Assembly: GCA_017634065.1 (NCBI GenBank)
Contig: JAGBOC010000020.1
Location: 16,609 to 80,608 of the forward strand
Source: Lachnospiraceae bacterium
GTDB taxonomy: Bacteria; Bacillota; Clostridia; Lachnospirales; Lachnospiraceae
Direction of reading: 5' to 3'
Length of the DNA stretch: 64,000 nt
The position numbers and the translations under genes are program-made. Under the pieces are notes generated by a model, which ran no database searches, was not told the origin of the DNA, and was given only the letters and a program-made list of their open reading frames with translations. Of this stretch, positions 1 to 8,418 are shown piece after piece (position 1 is the stretch's first letter; each line of letters opens with the position of its first letter).

Positions 1-2
1 AT

Positions 3-518
3 TCATCTCACATAACTGGAGAACTAATGAAAGGCTTTAAGAAAAAAAGACAGATTGATGAGAAGTTGGAAGAAAGACTGCTTAAATCTATAGAAGATTA
101 CTATGACAAGAATAATAATTTTGCATCAAATACTAAACTTGAAGAGATGAAAAAAAATCTTGAGCAGGGTCTACCAACTATCGATTTGACAAGTTTCGTT
201 GGGTTAAACACTGCATATGCAAATGACAAAAATGCTGATTATGTATATGCCAATTGTGTCCTTGGCCTAGGTAATGCAAATGACGCACTTATAGCTATAT
301 CTACATCTGGCAACTCCAAAAATGTGATTAATGCTTCTCTTGTTGCAAAAGCAAAGAATATAAAAGTTATAGCCCTGACTGGTAAAGATGGTGGAGCGCT
401 TAAGGATATAGCAGATGTATCAATAGTTGTGCCACTTGATGAGACATATCTTATACAGGAAGAGCATCTTGCTATCTACCATGCACTTTGTCTTGATATA
501 GAGGAAGAGTTCTTTTAG
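3..518 (+). CDS. SIS-domain sugar-phosphate isomerase-like protein, 5' truncated
   Basis: The C-terminal part of a sugar isomerase (SIS) fold protein resembling phosphoheptose isomerase (GmhA). The frame is open to the window edge. The eight codons before the ATG at 27 encode SSHITGEL, which continues the H..GEL pattern of GmhA-like proteins, so the ATG at 27 is internal and the real start lies outside. The phosphosugar-binding strand and loop are visible as AISTSGNSKNV, followed by ALTGKDGGAL and a C-terminal helix containing an EEHL motif. SIS proteins of this type isomerise or bind phosphosugars in the cytosol. The exact substrate cannot be read from the fragment. The next gene starts 10 bases downstream. 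Confidence 0.85.
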   Translation, partial: SSHITGELMKGFKKKRQIDEKLEERLLKSIEDYYDKNNNFASNTKLEEMKKNLEQGLPTIDLTSFVGLNTAYANDKNADYVYANCVLGLGNANDALIAISTSGNSKNVINASLVAKAKNIKVIALTGKDGGALKDIADVSIVVPLDETYLIQEEHLAIYHALCLDIEEEFF

Positions 519-528
519 TTTTTAATAT

Positions 529-1464
529 ATGATGAAATATTTTAATAAAATTAAAAAAAATAATGTCAAAGTATTCGTATTACTTTTTTCATTTTATTTT
601 TTGCTTTTAAATAACCAATTAACATATGGTTATTATTATGATGAAGAAGATTACCCTGAAGTATTTGATGCATATTGGGACAATAAAACAGCAAGATGGG
701 ATGTAGTGGGCTTTGCATCAAAGTTTGAAATAGTTTTATATAGAAATGGTTATAGAGTCGTAACCAAAACTTCAAATAGTGAAAGTATAAACTTAAGTCA
801 GTATCTTACAAGAGGTAGTGGAGATTATTATTTTGATGTAAGACCATATAATAGATATACTGGTTGGGGAAATTGGGTAGGCTCTGATAGCATTTATATC
901 GAGAGTAGTCGATATTATGATGACCAGTATTATGATGATAGATACTATGATGACAAGTATTATAATGAAAGATATGACTATGTAGATAATAAAAGTCCAT
1001 TATATAATCAGGGAATATCATATGCAAAGAATCAGGGACCTGAAATTAATTCTATCGCAAATAATCAAGCTTATGGAGTAGCTTCAATAAATCCAGGCAA
1101 TAATCAAGTGCAAAACCCTGCTATGCAAAATATGTCATCAATAACAAATAAGCAAAATATAATTGCACCTACACCTATAGTTTTACGTCAAGATGCAACA
1201 TCTCAAAACTCATTTGGCAATTTTGTTGAGATGTATGGAGTATGGCATTTTATTTATAAAAATGGTGTTCCAGTAGCAAATGCTTGGGTTGAATATGGAA
1301 ATAAATGGTATTACATAGATATGAATGGCATAATGGCTGTAGGCTTATACACAATAAATGGAGTGACATATTTATTACAGGCTGATGGCAGTATGGCAGT
1401 TGGAACAGTGGTTATAGATGGGGTAACACATTTCTTTAATAATGCCGGAGCAATGGTTTATTAA
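529..1464 (+). CDS. Secreted protein with Tyr/Asp repeats and C-terminal cell-wall-binding repeats
   Basis: A 311-residue exported protein. Residues 1-34 form a signal peptide (KK-rich start, hydrophobic 15-27). Residues about 42-125 look like a small beta-sandwich ending in a region rich in aromatic residues. Residues about 127-152 are a low-complexity tract of RYYDD/QYYDD/KYYNE units. A flexible Asn/Gln-rich linker follows. The last 75 residues contain three or four repeats of the choline/glucan-binding type (GNKWYYIDMNG, GVTYLLQADG, GVTHFFNNAG). Such repeats bind teichoic acid or polysaccharide in known families, so a loosely wall-attached surface protein is likely. No catalytic domain is visible. 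The start is one of two adjacent ATGs. Confidence 0.8.
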   Translation: MMKYFNKIKKNNVKVFVLLFSFYFLLLNNQLTYGYYYDEEDYPEVFDAYWDNKTARWDVVGFASKFEIVLYRNGYRVVTKTSNSESINLSQYLTRGSGDYYFDVRPYNRYTGWGNWVGSDSIYIESSRYYDDQYYDDRYYDDKYYNERYDYVDNKSPLYNQGISYAKNQGPEINSIANNQAYGVASINPGNNQVQNPAMQNMSSITNKQNIIAPTPIVLRQDATSQNSFGNFVEMYGVWHFIYKNGVPVANAWVEYGNKWYYIDMNGIMAVGLYTINGVTYLLQADGSMAVGTVVIDGVTHFFNNAGAMVY

Positions 1465-1465
1465 T

Positions 1466-1600
1466 ATGAGAGATAAGATTAAATATTTGATATTGGTTTT
1501 GGCAGTTTCATTTTGTGCATATGGTTTTCATATAGGTGAGGCAGAAGTTGTGTTACAAAAAGCAATAAAAATATGCCTTGAGTGCTGTGGAATTGGGTAA
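1466..1600 (+). CDS. CD1871A-type CxxC motif small protein
   Basis: A 44-residue peptide beginning one base after the previous stop codon. Residues 5-22 form one hydrophobic, probably membrane-inserting segment. The C-terminus carries KICLECCGIG, the CLEC (CxxC) tail typical of the CD1871A family of clostridial small proteins. The reading frame overlaps the start of the downstream 4Fe-4S protein by 23 bases, so the two are probably translationally coupled. In this family the partner is usually a membrane 4Fe-4S protein, which suggests a redox or electron-transfer role. That role is inference. Confidence 0.8.
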   Translation: MRDKIKYLILVLAVSFCAYGFHIGEAEVVLQKAIKICLECCGIG

Positions 1601-2459
1601 TTTAAAAAAGCATAAGTTAATAAGGAAAATAATTCAAACTCTATCGGGGCTTGTTCCAAATGCACATATAGTTGGATTTGTCACAGGCAAAATATATACA
1701 GGACCATTAAAGAGATTTTGTGTTCCTGGTATGAATTGTTATGCCTGTCCTGCAGCAGTAATGTCTTGCCCGATAGGAGCTTTGCAAGCAGTTCTAGCAC
1801 AAAAAAAATCAAGATTTTCATTTTATGTGATTGGATTTATATCGTTAGTTGGTATATTGCTTGGAAGATTTATATGTGGTTGGCTATGTCTATTTGGGTT
1901 AATTCAAGAATTACTATATTTGATTCCAGTTCCAAAGTTAAAAGTTAAAGAAAATATAGATAAGGTTTTGAGACTCACAAAGTACTTTTTCTTATTTGGA
2001 TTTTGTATTTTCGCAGTGGTATTCATAAAAGATAGATTTGGGATGTCACTACCATATTTTTGTAAATATATTTGTCCGATAGGTATGCTTGAGGGCGGGA
2101 TACCACTTCTTATACTCAATAAAGCAATGAGAGCAACAGCAGGATTTTTATATTTGTGGAAATTGCTTATGTTAGTATTGATTATAGTTTTATCTATGAT
2201 TATTAATAGACCATTTTGTAAATATATTTGTCCACTCGGTGCATTTTATGCTTTATTTCAAAAAGTAAGTTTTTTAAGACTTAATATAGATAGCAACCTA
2301 TGTATTAAATGTGATGCTTGTAAAAATATTTGTAAAATGCAAGTGGACCCTTCAATAAATCCAAATAGTCCAGAATGTATAAGATGTGGGGAGTGCATTA
2401 AAGCTTGTCCAAAGAGAGCACTTCGTTTCAGTTTTCAAAAAACAGATTTCAAAAAGTAA
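1578..2459 (+). CDS. Membrane 4Fe-4S protein, NapH/YccM type
   Basis: A 293-residue polytopic membrane ferredoxin. The start is not ATG: TTG at 1578 or GTG at 1587 both lie inside the preceding small gene. The N-terminal part has the Cys-rich MNCYACPAAVMSCPIGAL segment. GWLCLFGLIQELLY and two repeats of FCKYICP[IL]G, characteristic of the NapH/MauN/YccM family, sit at the ends of membrane segments. The C-terminus holds two 4Fe-4S binding sets, CIKCDACKNIC and CIRCGECIKACP. Family members pass electrons between the quinone pool or flavoproteins and periplasmic or membrane acceptors. The acceptor here is unknown. Confidence 0.88.
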   Translation: MSAVELGNLKKHKLIRKIIQTLSGLVPNAHIVGFVTGKIYTGPLKRFCVPGMNCYACPAAVMSCPIGALQAVLAQKKSRFSFYVIGFISLVGILLGRFICGWLCLFGLIQELLYLIPVPKLKVKENIDKVLRLTKYFFLFGFCIFAVVFIKDRFGMSLPYFCKYICPIGMLEGGIPLLILNKAMRATAGFLYLWKLLMLVLIIVLSMIINRPFCKYICPLGAFYALFQKVSFLRLNIDSNLCIKCDACKNICKMQVDPSINPNSPECIRCGECIKACPKRALRFSFQKTDFKK

Positions 2460-2496
2460 TGCAAGTGAAATAGAGTTGACGTAGGTTTAGTAGATA

Positions 2497-3540
2497 ATGA
2501 GTGATGATATAAAAATGATAATAATGTTTCTAATTCTTGCTTTTACTCTTATAGTGTCGGCTATAGTATCAGCTATTGAGACTGCTATCACAGGAGCAGA
2601 TTTTGTTAAGCTTGAAACTTTATCCGATAAAGGTAATATAAGGGCAAAAAAGGCACTTGATTTACAGGATAAGCAACAACGAATTATTTCAACAATGCTT
2701 TTCCTCAATAATGTAGTAAATATAATAGCTACAACAGTCACAACACTTTTAGTTACCATATATATAAAAAATATACCACTTGCAGTTGCGACAGCAGTTC
2801 TTACTTTTATAATATTAATATTTTGTGAGATTACACCAAAAAGAATTGCAAATAAAGATTCTGAAAATATTTTGCTCTTCTATGTAAACTTCATATCAAT
2901 GACACTTATATTTCTATATCCTATAGTCTCACTTCTTAGTTTTTTATCTGATGGGTTAGCAAGAGTTTTGAGAGTTAATCTTGAAGAAGAAGTGGAAACT
3001 TATTCAGAAGATGAATTGAAAACACTTGTCGACATATCTCATGAAAAGGGTGTGCTTGAGACAGAAGAAAAAGAAATAATACAAAATGCACTTGAGTTTG
3101 GTGAAAAGACACTTGGTCAAGTTATGCTTCCAAATGATAAAGTAAAGTTTGTAAGTGTGGATTCGACTTATGAGCAAGTTATGGCAACGGTCATAAATAA
3201 TGAATATACGAGATACCCAGTCGTAGATGGTAGTATAGATAATATCGTAGGGATACTAAATGTAAAAGACTTGATAAAGGCAATAGGAGCAAACCAGGGA
3301 ATCACAAAGGATGAAGACATAAGTTCTAAAGGCGATTTTGATATTGAAGAGCTTATGAGAGAGCCATTTTTCCTGAATGAAAATGTCAAAATATCATCAG
3401 CATTTCGAAGAATGCAGAAAGTCTACACCAATATAGTTATAGTTAGAAGCGATAATTGCAAAACTATAGGGATAGCCACTCTTGAAGACATACTTGAAGA
3501 GGTTGTGGGAGAGATTAGAGATGAGTTTGATGAGATATAG
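2497..3540 (+). CDS. CNNM/DUF21 and CBS-pair membrane protein (HlyC/CorC family)
   Basis: A 347-residue protein. Residues 1-175 form the DUF21/CNNM membrane domain, with about four hydrophobic segments and the conserved AIETAITGAD and ITPKRIANKD sequences. Residues about 205-330 form a tandem CBS pair (VMLPNDKVKFV, EYTRYPVVDG, IGIATLEDILEEVVGEIRDEFDE). Members are linked to Mg2+ or Co2+ efflux and homeostasis. The protein ends right after the CBS pair, so the small C-terminal CorC/HlyC domain found in longer members (about 420 residues) is missing. The TEDILEE-like ending is intact, so this is a short family form and not a frameshift. Confidence 0.85.
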   Translation: MSDDIKMIIMFLILAFTLIVSAIVSAIETAITGADFVKLETLSDKGNIRAKKALDLQDKQQRIISTMLFLNNVVNIIATTVTTLLVTIYIKNIPLAVATAVLTFIILIFCEITPKRIANKDSENILLFYVNFISMTLIFLYPIVSLLSFLSDGLARVLRVNLEEEVETYSEDELKTLVDISHEKGVLETEEKEIIQNALEFGEKTLGQVMLPNDKVKFVSVDSTYEQVMATVINNEYTRYPVVDGSIDNIVGILNVKDLIKAIGANQGITKDEDISSKGDFDIEELMREPFFLNENVKISSAFRRMQKVYTNIVIVRSDNCKTIGIATLEDILEEVVGEIRDEFDEI

Positions 3541-3584
3541 GGGCATACTTTTAAAAAATATTGCTTTTTTAACTATTAAAAATA

Positions 3585-3593
3585 TGGTAAAAT
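3585..3593 (+). promoter_or_regulatory. Extended -10 element close to start codon
   Basis: TGGTAAAAT (TGn plus TAAAAT) ends 8 bases before the ATG at 3602. Transcription would be expected to begin at or within one or two bases of the start codon. No convincing -35 is seen at 16-18 bases; TTGCTT at 3561 is 21 bases away. No ribosome binding site fits between. Confidence 0.55.
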
Positions 3594-3601
3594 AATAGAT
3601 T

Positions 3602-4516
3602 ATGTTAGATTTTCAAAAAATATCGTTTGATTTAAAACCGTTGATTGATAAATATTTTTATTCGTATGGCGAAGGTTCATGCCAACACTCGTTTGCGACA
3701 GAGTTTTGTTTTAATGCAAAATATGGAGACGTTTTTTGTGTAAAAGATGACTTTTTGTATATAATGCGCTCTAACTTTAATGATGAAAAATACAGGGCAT
3801 ATCTTTTCCCAATGGGTAAATATGATGATTTAGATAGAGTAAAAGATGCTGTTCAAAATATATTATCAGATGCACACGAAAATGATAGAAAAGTTAAGTT
3901 TTTGTCTATTACCGAGAATGCCAAAAACATATTAGAGAAGTTTTATGGCGATAAGTTTATAATTGAAGATAAAAGAGACTTATATGAATATATATATAAA
4001 TATGAGACATTAGCAATAATGGATGGCAGTCATTTTAAGGCTAAAAGAAATGAAATTAGAAAGTTCTTTAAAACTTATGAAAACATTGAAATAAAGAATA
4101 TTGATAGCAAAGATGTTTTAAATATGAAAGAACTTTATAAGCATTGGGTTGATGAGGAAATGAAGAGGCAATCAAATCAGCAACTTGATTTTGAGGAGAT
4201 TGCTCTTGATACTGCACTTGAGTATTACCATGAATTAGGATTAGATGGGATAACAGTATATTGTGGTAATGAATTAATCGGATTTGTATTTGGTGTAAAA
4301 TTGAATGAAGATTCTTTTGACTACATGATTGAAAAAGCCAATTCAGAATATAGAGGTATTTATAAAGTACTTAATAATGAACTAGCTAAAAGATGTTGTT
4401 CTAATTATAAATATTTAAACTTTGAAGAGGATCTGGGAGAAGAAGGCTTACGAAATTCAAAGATGATGTATCATCCTGATGTAATGTTAAAAAAGTTTAG
4501 TGCGACGGAGGCATAG
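3602..4516 (+). CDS. DUF2156 (LPG synthase C-terminal-like, GNAT fold) protein
   Basis: A 304-residue cytosolic protein of the DUF2156 family. The fold consists of two GNAT-like halves related to the lysyl transferase domain of MprF. Supporting features are the N-terminal YSYGEGSCQHSFATEF segment, the central KRNEIRKFFKTYEN helix, and C-terminal LGLDGITVYCGNELIGFVFG followed by NFEEDLGEEGLRNSKMMYHPD. No membrane segments are present, so it is the soluble form rather than a full MprF. It is likely the first gene of a transcript with the DMT transporter, which overlaps by 17 bases. Substrate and acceptor are unknown. Confidence 0.8.
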   Translation: MLDFQKISFDLKPLIDKYFYSYGEGSCQHSFATEFCFNAKYGDVFCVKDDFLYIMRSNFNDEKYRAYLFPMGKYDDLDRVKDAVQNILSDAHENDRKVKFLSITENAKNILEKFYGDKFIIEDKRDLYEYIYKYETLAIMDGSHFKAKRNEIRKFFKTYENIEIKNIDSKDVLNMKELYKHWVDEEMKRQSNQQLDFEEIALDTALEYYHELGLDGITVYCGNELIGFVFGVKLNEDSFDYMIEKANSEYRGIYKVLNNELAKRCCSNYKYLNFEEDLGEEGLRNSKMMYHPDVMLKKFSATEA

Positions 4517-5444
4517 TATTAATAAGTTAGAAGCAAATTTTTCGTTGATAGTAATAACATTTTTCTCATCGCTACAGTATATTTTTTTATCTGGTGTGCC
4601 TGATGGGATACCTAATTCTGCATTTGTGTGCATCACTTCTTTTATTGGATTTGTACTTTTGTTTTTAGTATTTTATAATGAATTATTTCGTTTAGATAAA
4701 AGTCATATTATACAATGCTTAATTTTGTCTTTGCAATTATTTGTCTTTAATTATTTTTTGCTGATGGGATCTTCAAGTTTAGACGCAGTTACAATTTCTT
4801 GTGTAGTCTCTGCATATTTTGTCTTTATCCCAATTATAGAAATTATAGCATTTCGAATTTTTCCACAAAAGAATAAAATCATTTCCATAATTGTTGTTTT
4901 AACCGGTATATTATTTATAATGAATTTAGAAGTTCATAAATTATTTGATAAAAGTATTTTGTTTCTTTTGATAGCAGATATTGCTATGGCAACCTATGTA
5001 GTTTTTACTGGATATTTTACAAGCAGATCAAACCCATCTATTTTGGCGATGGGTCAATTACTATTTATAGCAATAATATCATTCATAGCGTGGAATGTTG
5101 AAGCAAGAATTACAGGGATTAGAATATCTTTACCATCTGAACCAATGTTTTGGGGCAGTGTCATATTTATAAGTGTATTTATAAGGGGAATGTACACTGT
5201 AGTTCAAACTTATGCACAAAGATTTGTGTCAGCACTTAATACATCAATGATTTTTGCGACAGAGATAATTATTACTATGTTGACATCTCCAATTGTGAGT
5301 GAGTATTTTGGGATTAGTTCAGAAGCGGTTAATATCAGTGTAAATATGTGCATTGGAGCTGTTCTGATGGTAATTGGTATACTAATTGCAGACCCTTCAG
5401 TGCTTGATGAGTTTAAATTAAAGAAAAGAGTCAAGAATGTTTAG
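4500..5444 (+). CDS. DMT-superfamily (EamA-type) transporter
   Basis: A 314-residue integral membrane protein with about ten hydrophobic segments in two similar halves, as in drug/metabolite transporters. Recognisable stretches are LLMGSSSLDAVTISCVVSAYFVFIPIIE in the first half and YAQRFVSALNTSMIFATEIIITML in the second. The start is GTG at 4500, inside the end of the DUF2156 gene, giving a 17-base overlap and probable translational coupling. The C-terminal end overlaps the next gene by 8 bases. The transported compound cannot be inferred. Confidence 0.85.
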   Translation: MRRRHSINKLEANFSLIVITFFSSLQYIFLSGVPDGIPNSAFVCITSFIGFVLLFLVFYNELFRLDKSHIIQCLILSLQLFVFNYFLLMGSSSLDAVTISCVVSAYFVFIPIIEIIAFRIFPQKNKIISIIVVLTGILFIMNLEVHKLFDKSILFLLIADIAMATYVVFTGYFTSRSNPSILAMGQLLFIAIISFIAWNVEARITGIRISLPSEPMFWGSVIFISVFIRGMYTVVQTYAQRFVSALNTSMIFATEIIITMLTSPIVSEYFGISSEAVNISVNMCIGAVLMVIGILIADPSVLDEFKLKKRVKNV

Positions 5445-6360
5445 ATACGTATTATTTAACAGAATAAAAATTGTCATTTTGACTGCTATGGCATATTTTC
5501 TTGCTGATTATTTGGTGAGAATAACAGGATTTCTTAAGTTTAGTTCACTTGTAGGTTTGAAAAGTTTTATGCCGGCAACATTTGGGATGCTTTTTGGCAT
5601 ATATGGTGTAGTAGGTGAATTAATTGGATGCACTATCTCTGCCTTCTTATTATCAAGAGCATTAAACTTACTTTTTTATGAGTATGTCATCATCATAATA
5701 ATTGGTGTAGGAATGTGGTTTTCTTGGCATATCGGTTCACTAACTCATAAAATACATTTTAGATATTTGAGAAACTATGCAAGGTTTATTTTGCTAATGC
5801 TTTTTTTTAGTTTCATTTGTGGGGTACTTGGGCAATATTTTACTAACTACAGTTTACTTCATGAAATAGTCATCTGGAATACGATATTAAGTTTATTTAT
5901 GGGTGTTCCTATAATGATAATATATAGTGGTCTTATGTCGCTAAACCCAATTTTACCACCGATAATGGAAAAAGGTAAGTTAATCAAAATTACTGATGAT
6001 ATAAGAGAAGTATTGACAAAAGATCCAAATACATTTGCATCATTTAGTGAAAAAATTGATGATTTAGCTTTAAGAGAAAAAATAGATATGAAAAGAACTT
6101 TTGAGATACAAGGTTTAGCAGAAGAGATGTACTTAAGAATTATTGAATTGTATCCACAAGCTATAATTGATGTTAAAGCAAATTATGATATCACATTTTC
6201 AGTTGAATACATGTTTATAGGTAAAAAATGTAATCCGTTTTCAAATAAATCTATTAGTGATGGAATAGAAAATGCAAGTTTAAAATTAATAAAGCATAGA
6301 GCATTACTCGCATCGTATGGTTATATATATGGTGAAAATACAGTAAGAGTTGTTATATAG
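5437..6360 (+). CDS. Membrane protein with possible degenerate HATPase/anti-sigma-like C-terminal domain
   Basis: A 307-residue protein. The first ~175 residues carry about six hydrophobic segments. The soluble part (about 180-307) shows a pattern like the SpoIIAB/RsbW histidine-kinase-type ATPase fold: helix GLAEEMYLRIIELYPQ, strand DVKANYDITFSVEYMF, then SDGIENASLKLIKHRALLASYGYIYGENTVRVVI. The usual N-box Asn and GxGxG loops are not clear, so ATP binding is doubtful. The gene lies 9 bases upstream of a SpoIIE-type phosphatase, the usual counterpart of such kinases in partner-switching systems. The family assignment is inference; the membrane topology is visible. Confidence 0.6.
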   Translation: MFRYVLFNRIKIVILTAMAYFLADYLVRITGFLKFSSLVGLKSFMPATFGMLFGIYGVVGELIGCTISAFLLSRALNLLFYEYVIIIIIGVGMWFSWHIGSLTHKIHFRYLRNYARFILLMLFFSFICGVLGQYFTNYSLLHEIVIWNTILSLFMGVPIMIIYSGLMSLNPILPPIMEKGKLIKITDDIREVLTKDPNTFASFSEKIDDLALREKIDMKRTFEIQGLAEEMYLRIIELYPQAIIDVKANYDITFSVEYMFIGKKCNPFSNKSISDGIENASLKLIKHRALLASYGYIYGENTVRVVI

Positions 6361-6369
6361 GAGAAAAAA

Positions 6370-8418
6370 ATGAATAATTTACCAAGAAAATCAATCAAAG
6401 CGAGGACAAGTAAGATTGTAATCATGCTTGTTTTAATTTCGGTAGTCATAGTGAGTGGAGTAGCGCTTTTTTTCTTCCTTCGAATAAGACAAAGTAGTGA
6501 AAAAACTATTGTAGAGGAGATGGAGAGGAATACATCTATCATCACTAAAGATAAAGCTGCGATCGCAGAATCAGAGTTTAATAATTATTCAAACTACATA
6601 ACTGAAAGTGTTTTATTTTTAGAAGCTTTATATAGAGATCCTAATAAGTATAAAGCTAATGTAATTGGTAAAATTGATACATCAATAGTAGATGATTATA
6701 GTATGCAATATAATCTTCTCGACAAAGAACATAGTGTTAATGAACTTCGAGATGAATTGTTTTTACTTACAAATATTGAGACTCTATGGAGCAATATAAT
6801 GAAGCTTGAAGGTAAAACCATTTCAACATTATATGCAGGAACAGAGTCTGGTTTTATGATGAGTTATGATAAATATGCTTCTTTAGCAGAAGTTTCAGAA
6901 GATGGTGAAGTTTATTTTAACCATTTGGAAAGGTCATGGTATAAAAAAGCTAAAGCAGAGAAAACGGTAGTTTTTACAGATTTATCACAAGACTTTTTTG
7001 GAAGGGGTTTAACTCTTACTTGCGCAGCGCCATTCTATAATAATGGAAAGTTTGCTGGTGTTGTTGCAATGGATATCTTAATTAAAGATTTGCAAGACGA
7101 AATAATTAATATTGATTTAGGAGAGGGATCATATGCATTCCTTGTAAATGAGGTTGGAAATATCATCGCATCACCTTTCTTAGATAAGAATACAACTGAA
7201 TTTGAAAATATTGGTGGACTTAAGAGTGAGTATTTGTCTGTTAGTTCGAAAATACTTTCATATAAAAGTGGTATGCTGTTTACAAATGGATTTTATATAG
7301 CATATGAACCTATAAAACTTGCTCATTGGGTGCTCTGCATACATATTCCACAAAGTTTGATAATGCAACCAGTGGAAGTAATAGATAGCATCATTTTAAG
7401 AGTTGCTACTATCTTTATAATTGTCTTTTTAGCAGTAGCTTTGTTTTCATTTGTTAGTACTCAAGTGTTTGCAACTAAATTGACAGATCCTATTTTAGCA
7501 TTAAAAGATGATGTTAGCAAAATAAGTGATGGCAATCTTGATTATGTTGCAAGAGTTACAGGTAATGATGAAATTAGTGACCTTGCAAATTCTTTCAATA
7601 GTATGACACAATCACTTAAAAACTATATAAAAGATCTTACATCACTTACAGCAGAGAAGGAAAGAATTGGAGCGGAATTAAATGTAGCAACTCACATACA
7701 GTCTTCAATGCTTCCATCAATATTTCCTGCATTTCCAAAAGATGCAAGTTTTGATATTTTTGCAACTATGAACCCAGCAAAAGAGGTTGGAGGAGACTTC
7801 TACGATTTCTTTAAGATAGATGACAAACATATAGCAATAGTTGTTGCCGATGTATCAGGAAAAGGTGTACCTGCAGCATTATTTATGGTTATAGGTAAGA
7901 CTCTCATCAAAGACCATACAGGTTTAAATACTAATCTTGCTGATGTATTCTATGATGTAAATAATATCTTATGTGAATCAAATAGTGAGAACTTATTTAT
8001 TACAGCATTTGAAGCAATTATAAATCTTGAGACAGGAAAAGTTCATTATGTAAATGCTGGTCATGAAATGCCATATATATATAAGAAAGGTAAGGAGTGG
8101 ACTGCTTATCAGATGAAGCCTGGATTTGTACTTGCTGGTATGGAAAATATGAAGTTTTCAGCAGGTGAGTTTACAATAGAAGCTGGAGATAAGATATTCC
8201 AATATACTGATGGAGTTACAGAAGCTACAAGCGCAAATAATGAATTATATGGAATGGATAGACTGAAAGCTGCTCTTGATGCAAATTCAGATAAGAAAAT
8301 GGAAGATTTATTACCTGCTATAAAAGCTGACATTGATGAATTCGTAGGTGAGGCACCTCAATTTGATGATATCACGATGTTGGGATTTGAATATAAAGGT
8401 ATTAGTCAAAATAATTAA
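6370..8418 (+). CDS. dCache-HAMP-SpoIIE/PP2C sensor phosphatase
   Basis: A 682-residue membrane-bound serine phosphatase. It has a first membrane helix at 16-36 and an extracellular dCache-like sensor at about 40-330 (FLVNEVGNIIASPF, and a SWYKKAKAE region). A second helix lies at about 340-362, a HAMP domain at 365-425 (LKDDVSKISDGNLDY), and a PP2C/SpoIIE domain at about 440-680. Metal-binding motifs are intact: GGDFYDFF, VVADVSGKGVPAALFM, YTDGVTEAT and FDDITMLGF. Family members dephosphorylate anti-anti-sigma (STAS) proteins in response to an outside signal. No STAS gene is in the window. A GGAG-like site (taggag) precedes the ATG. Confidence 0.9.
   Translation: MNNLPRKSIKARTSKIVIMLVLISVVIVSGVALFFFLRIRQSSEKTIVEEMERNTSIITKDKAAIAESEFNNYSNYITESVLFLEALYRDPNKYKANVIGKIDTSIVDDYSMQYNLLDKEHSVNELRDELFLLTNIETLWSNIMKLEGKTISTLYAGTESGFMMSYDKYASLAEVSEDGEVYFNHLERSWYKKAKAEKTVVFTDLSQDFFGRGLTLTCAAPFYNNGKFAGVVAMDILIKDLQDEIINIDLGEGSYAFLVNEVGNIIASPFLDKNTTEFENIGGLKSEYLSVSSKILSYKSGMLFTNGFYIAYEPIKLAHWVLCIHIPQSLIMQPVEVIDSIILRVATIFIIVFLAVALFSFVSTQVFATKLTDPILALKDDVSKISDGNLDYVARVTGNDEISDLANSFNSMTQSLKNYIKDLTSLTAEKERIGAELNVATHIQSSMLPSIFPAFPKDASFDIFATMNPAKEVGGDFYDFFKIDDKHIAIVVADVSGKGVPAALFMVIGKTLIKDHTGLNTNLADVFYDVNNILCESNSENLFITAFEAIINLETGKVHYVNAGHEMPYIYKKGKEWTAYQMKPGFVLAGMENMKFSAGEFTIEAGDKIFQYTDGVTEATSANNELYGMDRLKAALDANSDKKMEDLLPAIKADIDEFVGEAPQFDDITMLGFEYKGISQNN

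Noticed and set aside
909-985. Short tandem repeat in the gene at 529
   Set aside because: The RYYDD-type repeats are in frame and part of the coding region; not a CRISPR or mobile element.
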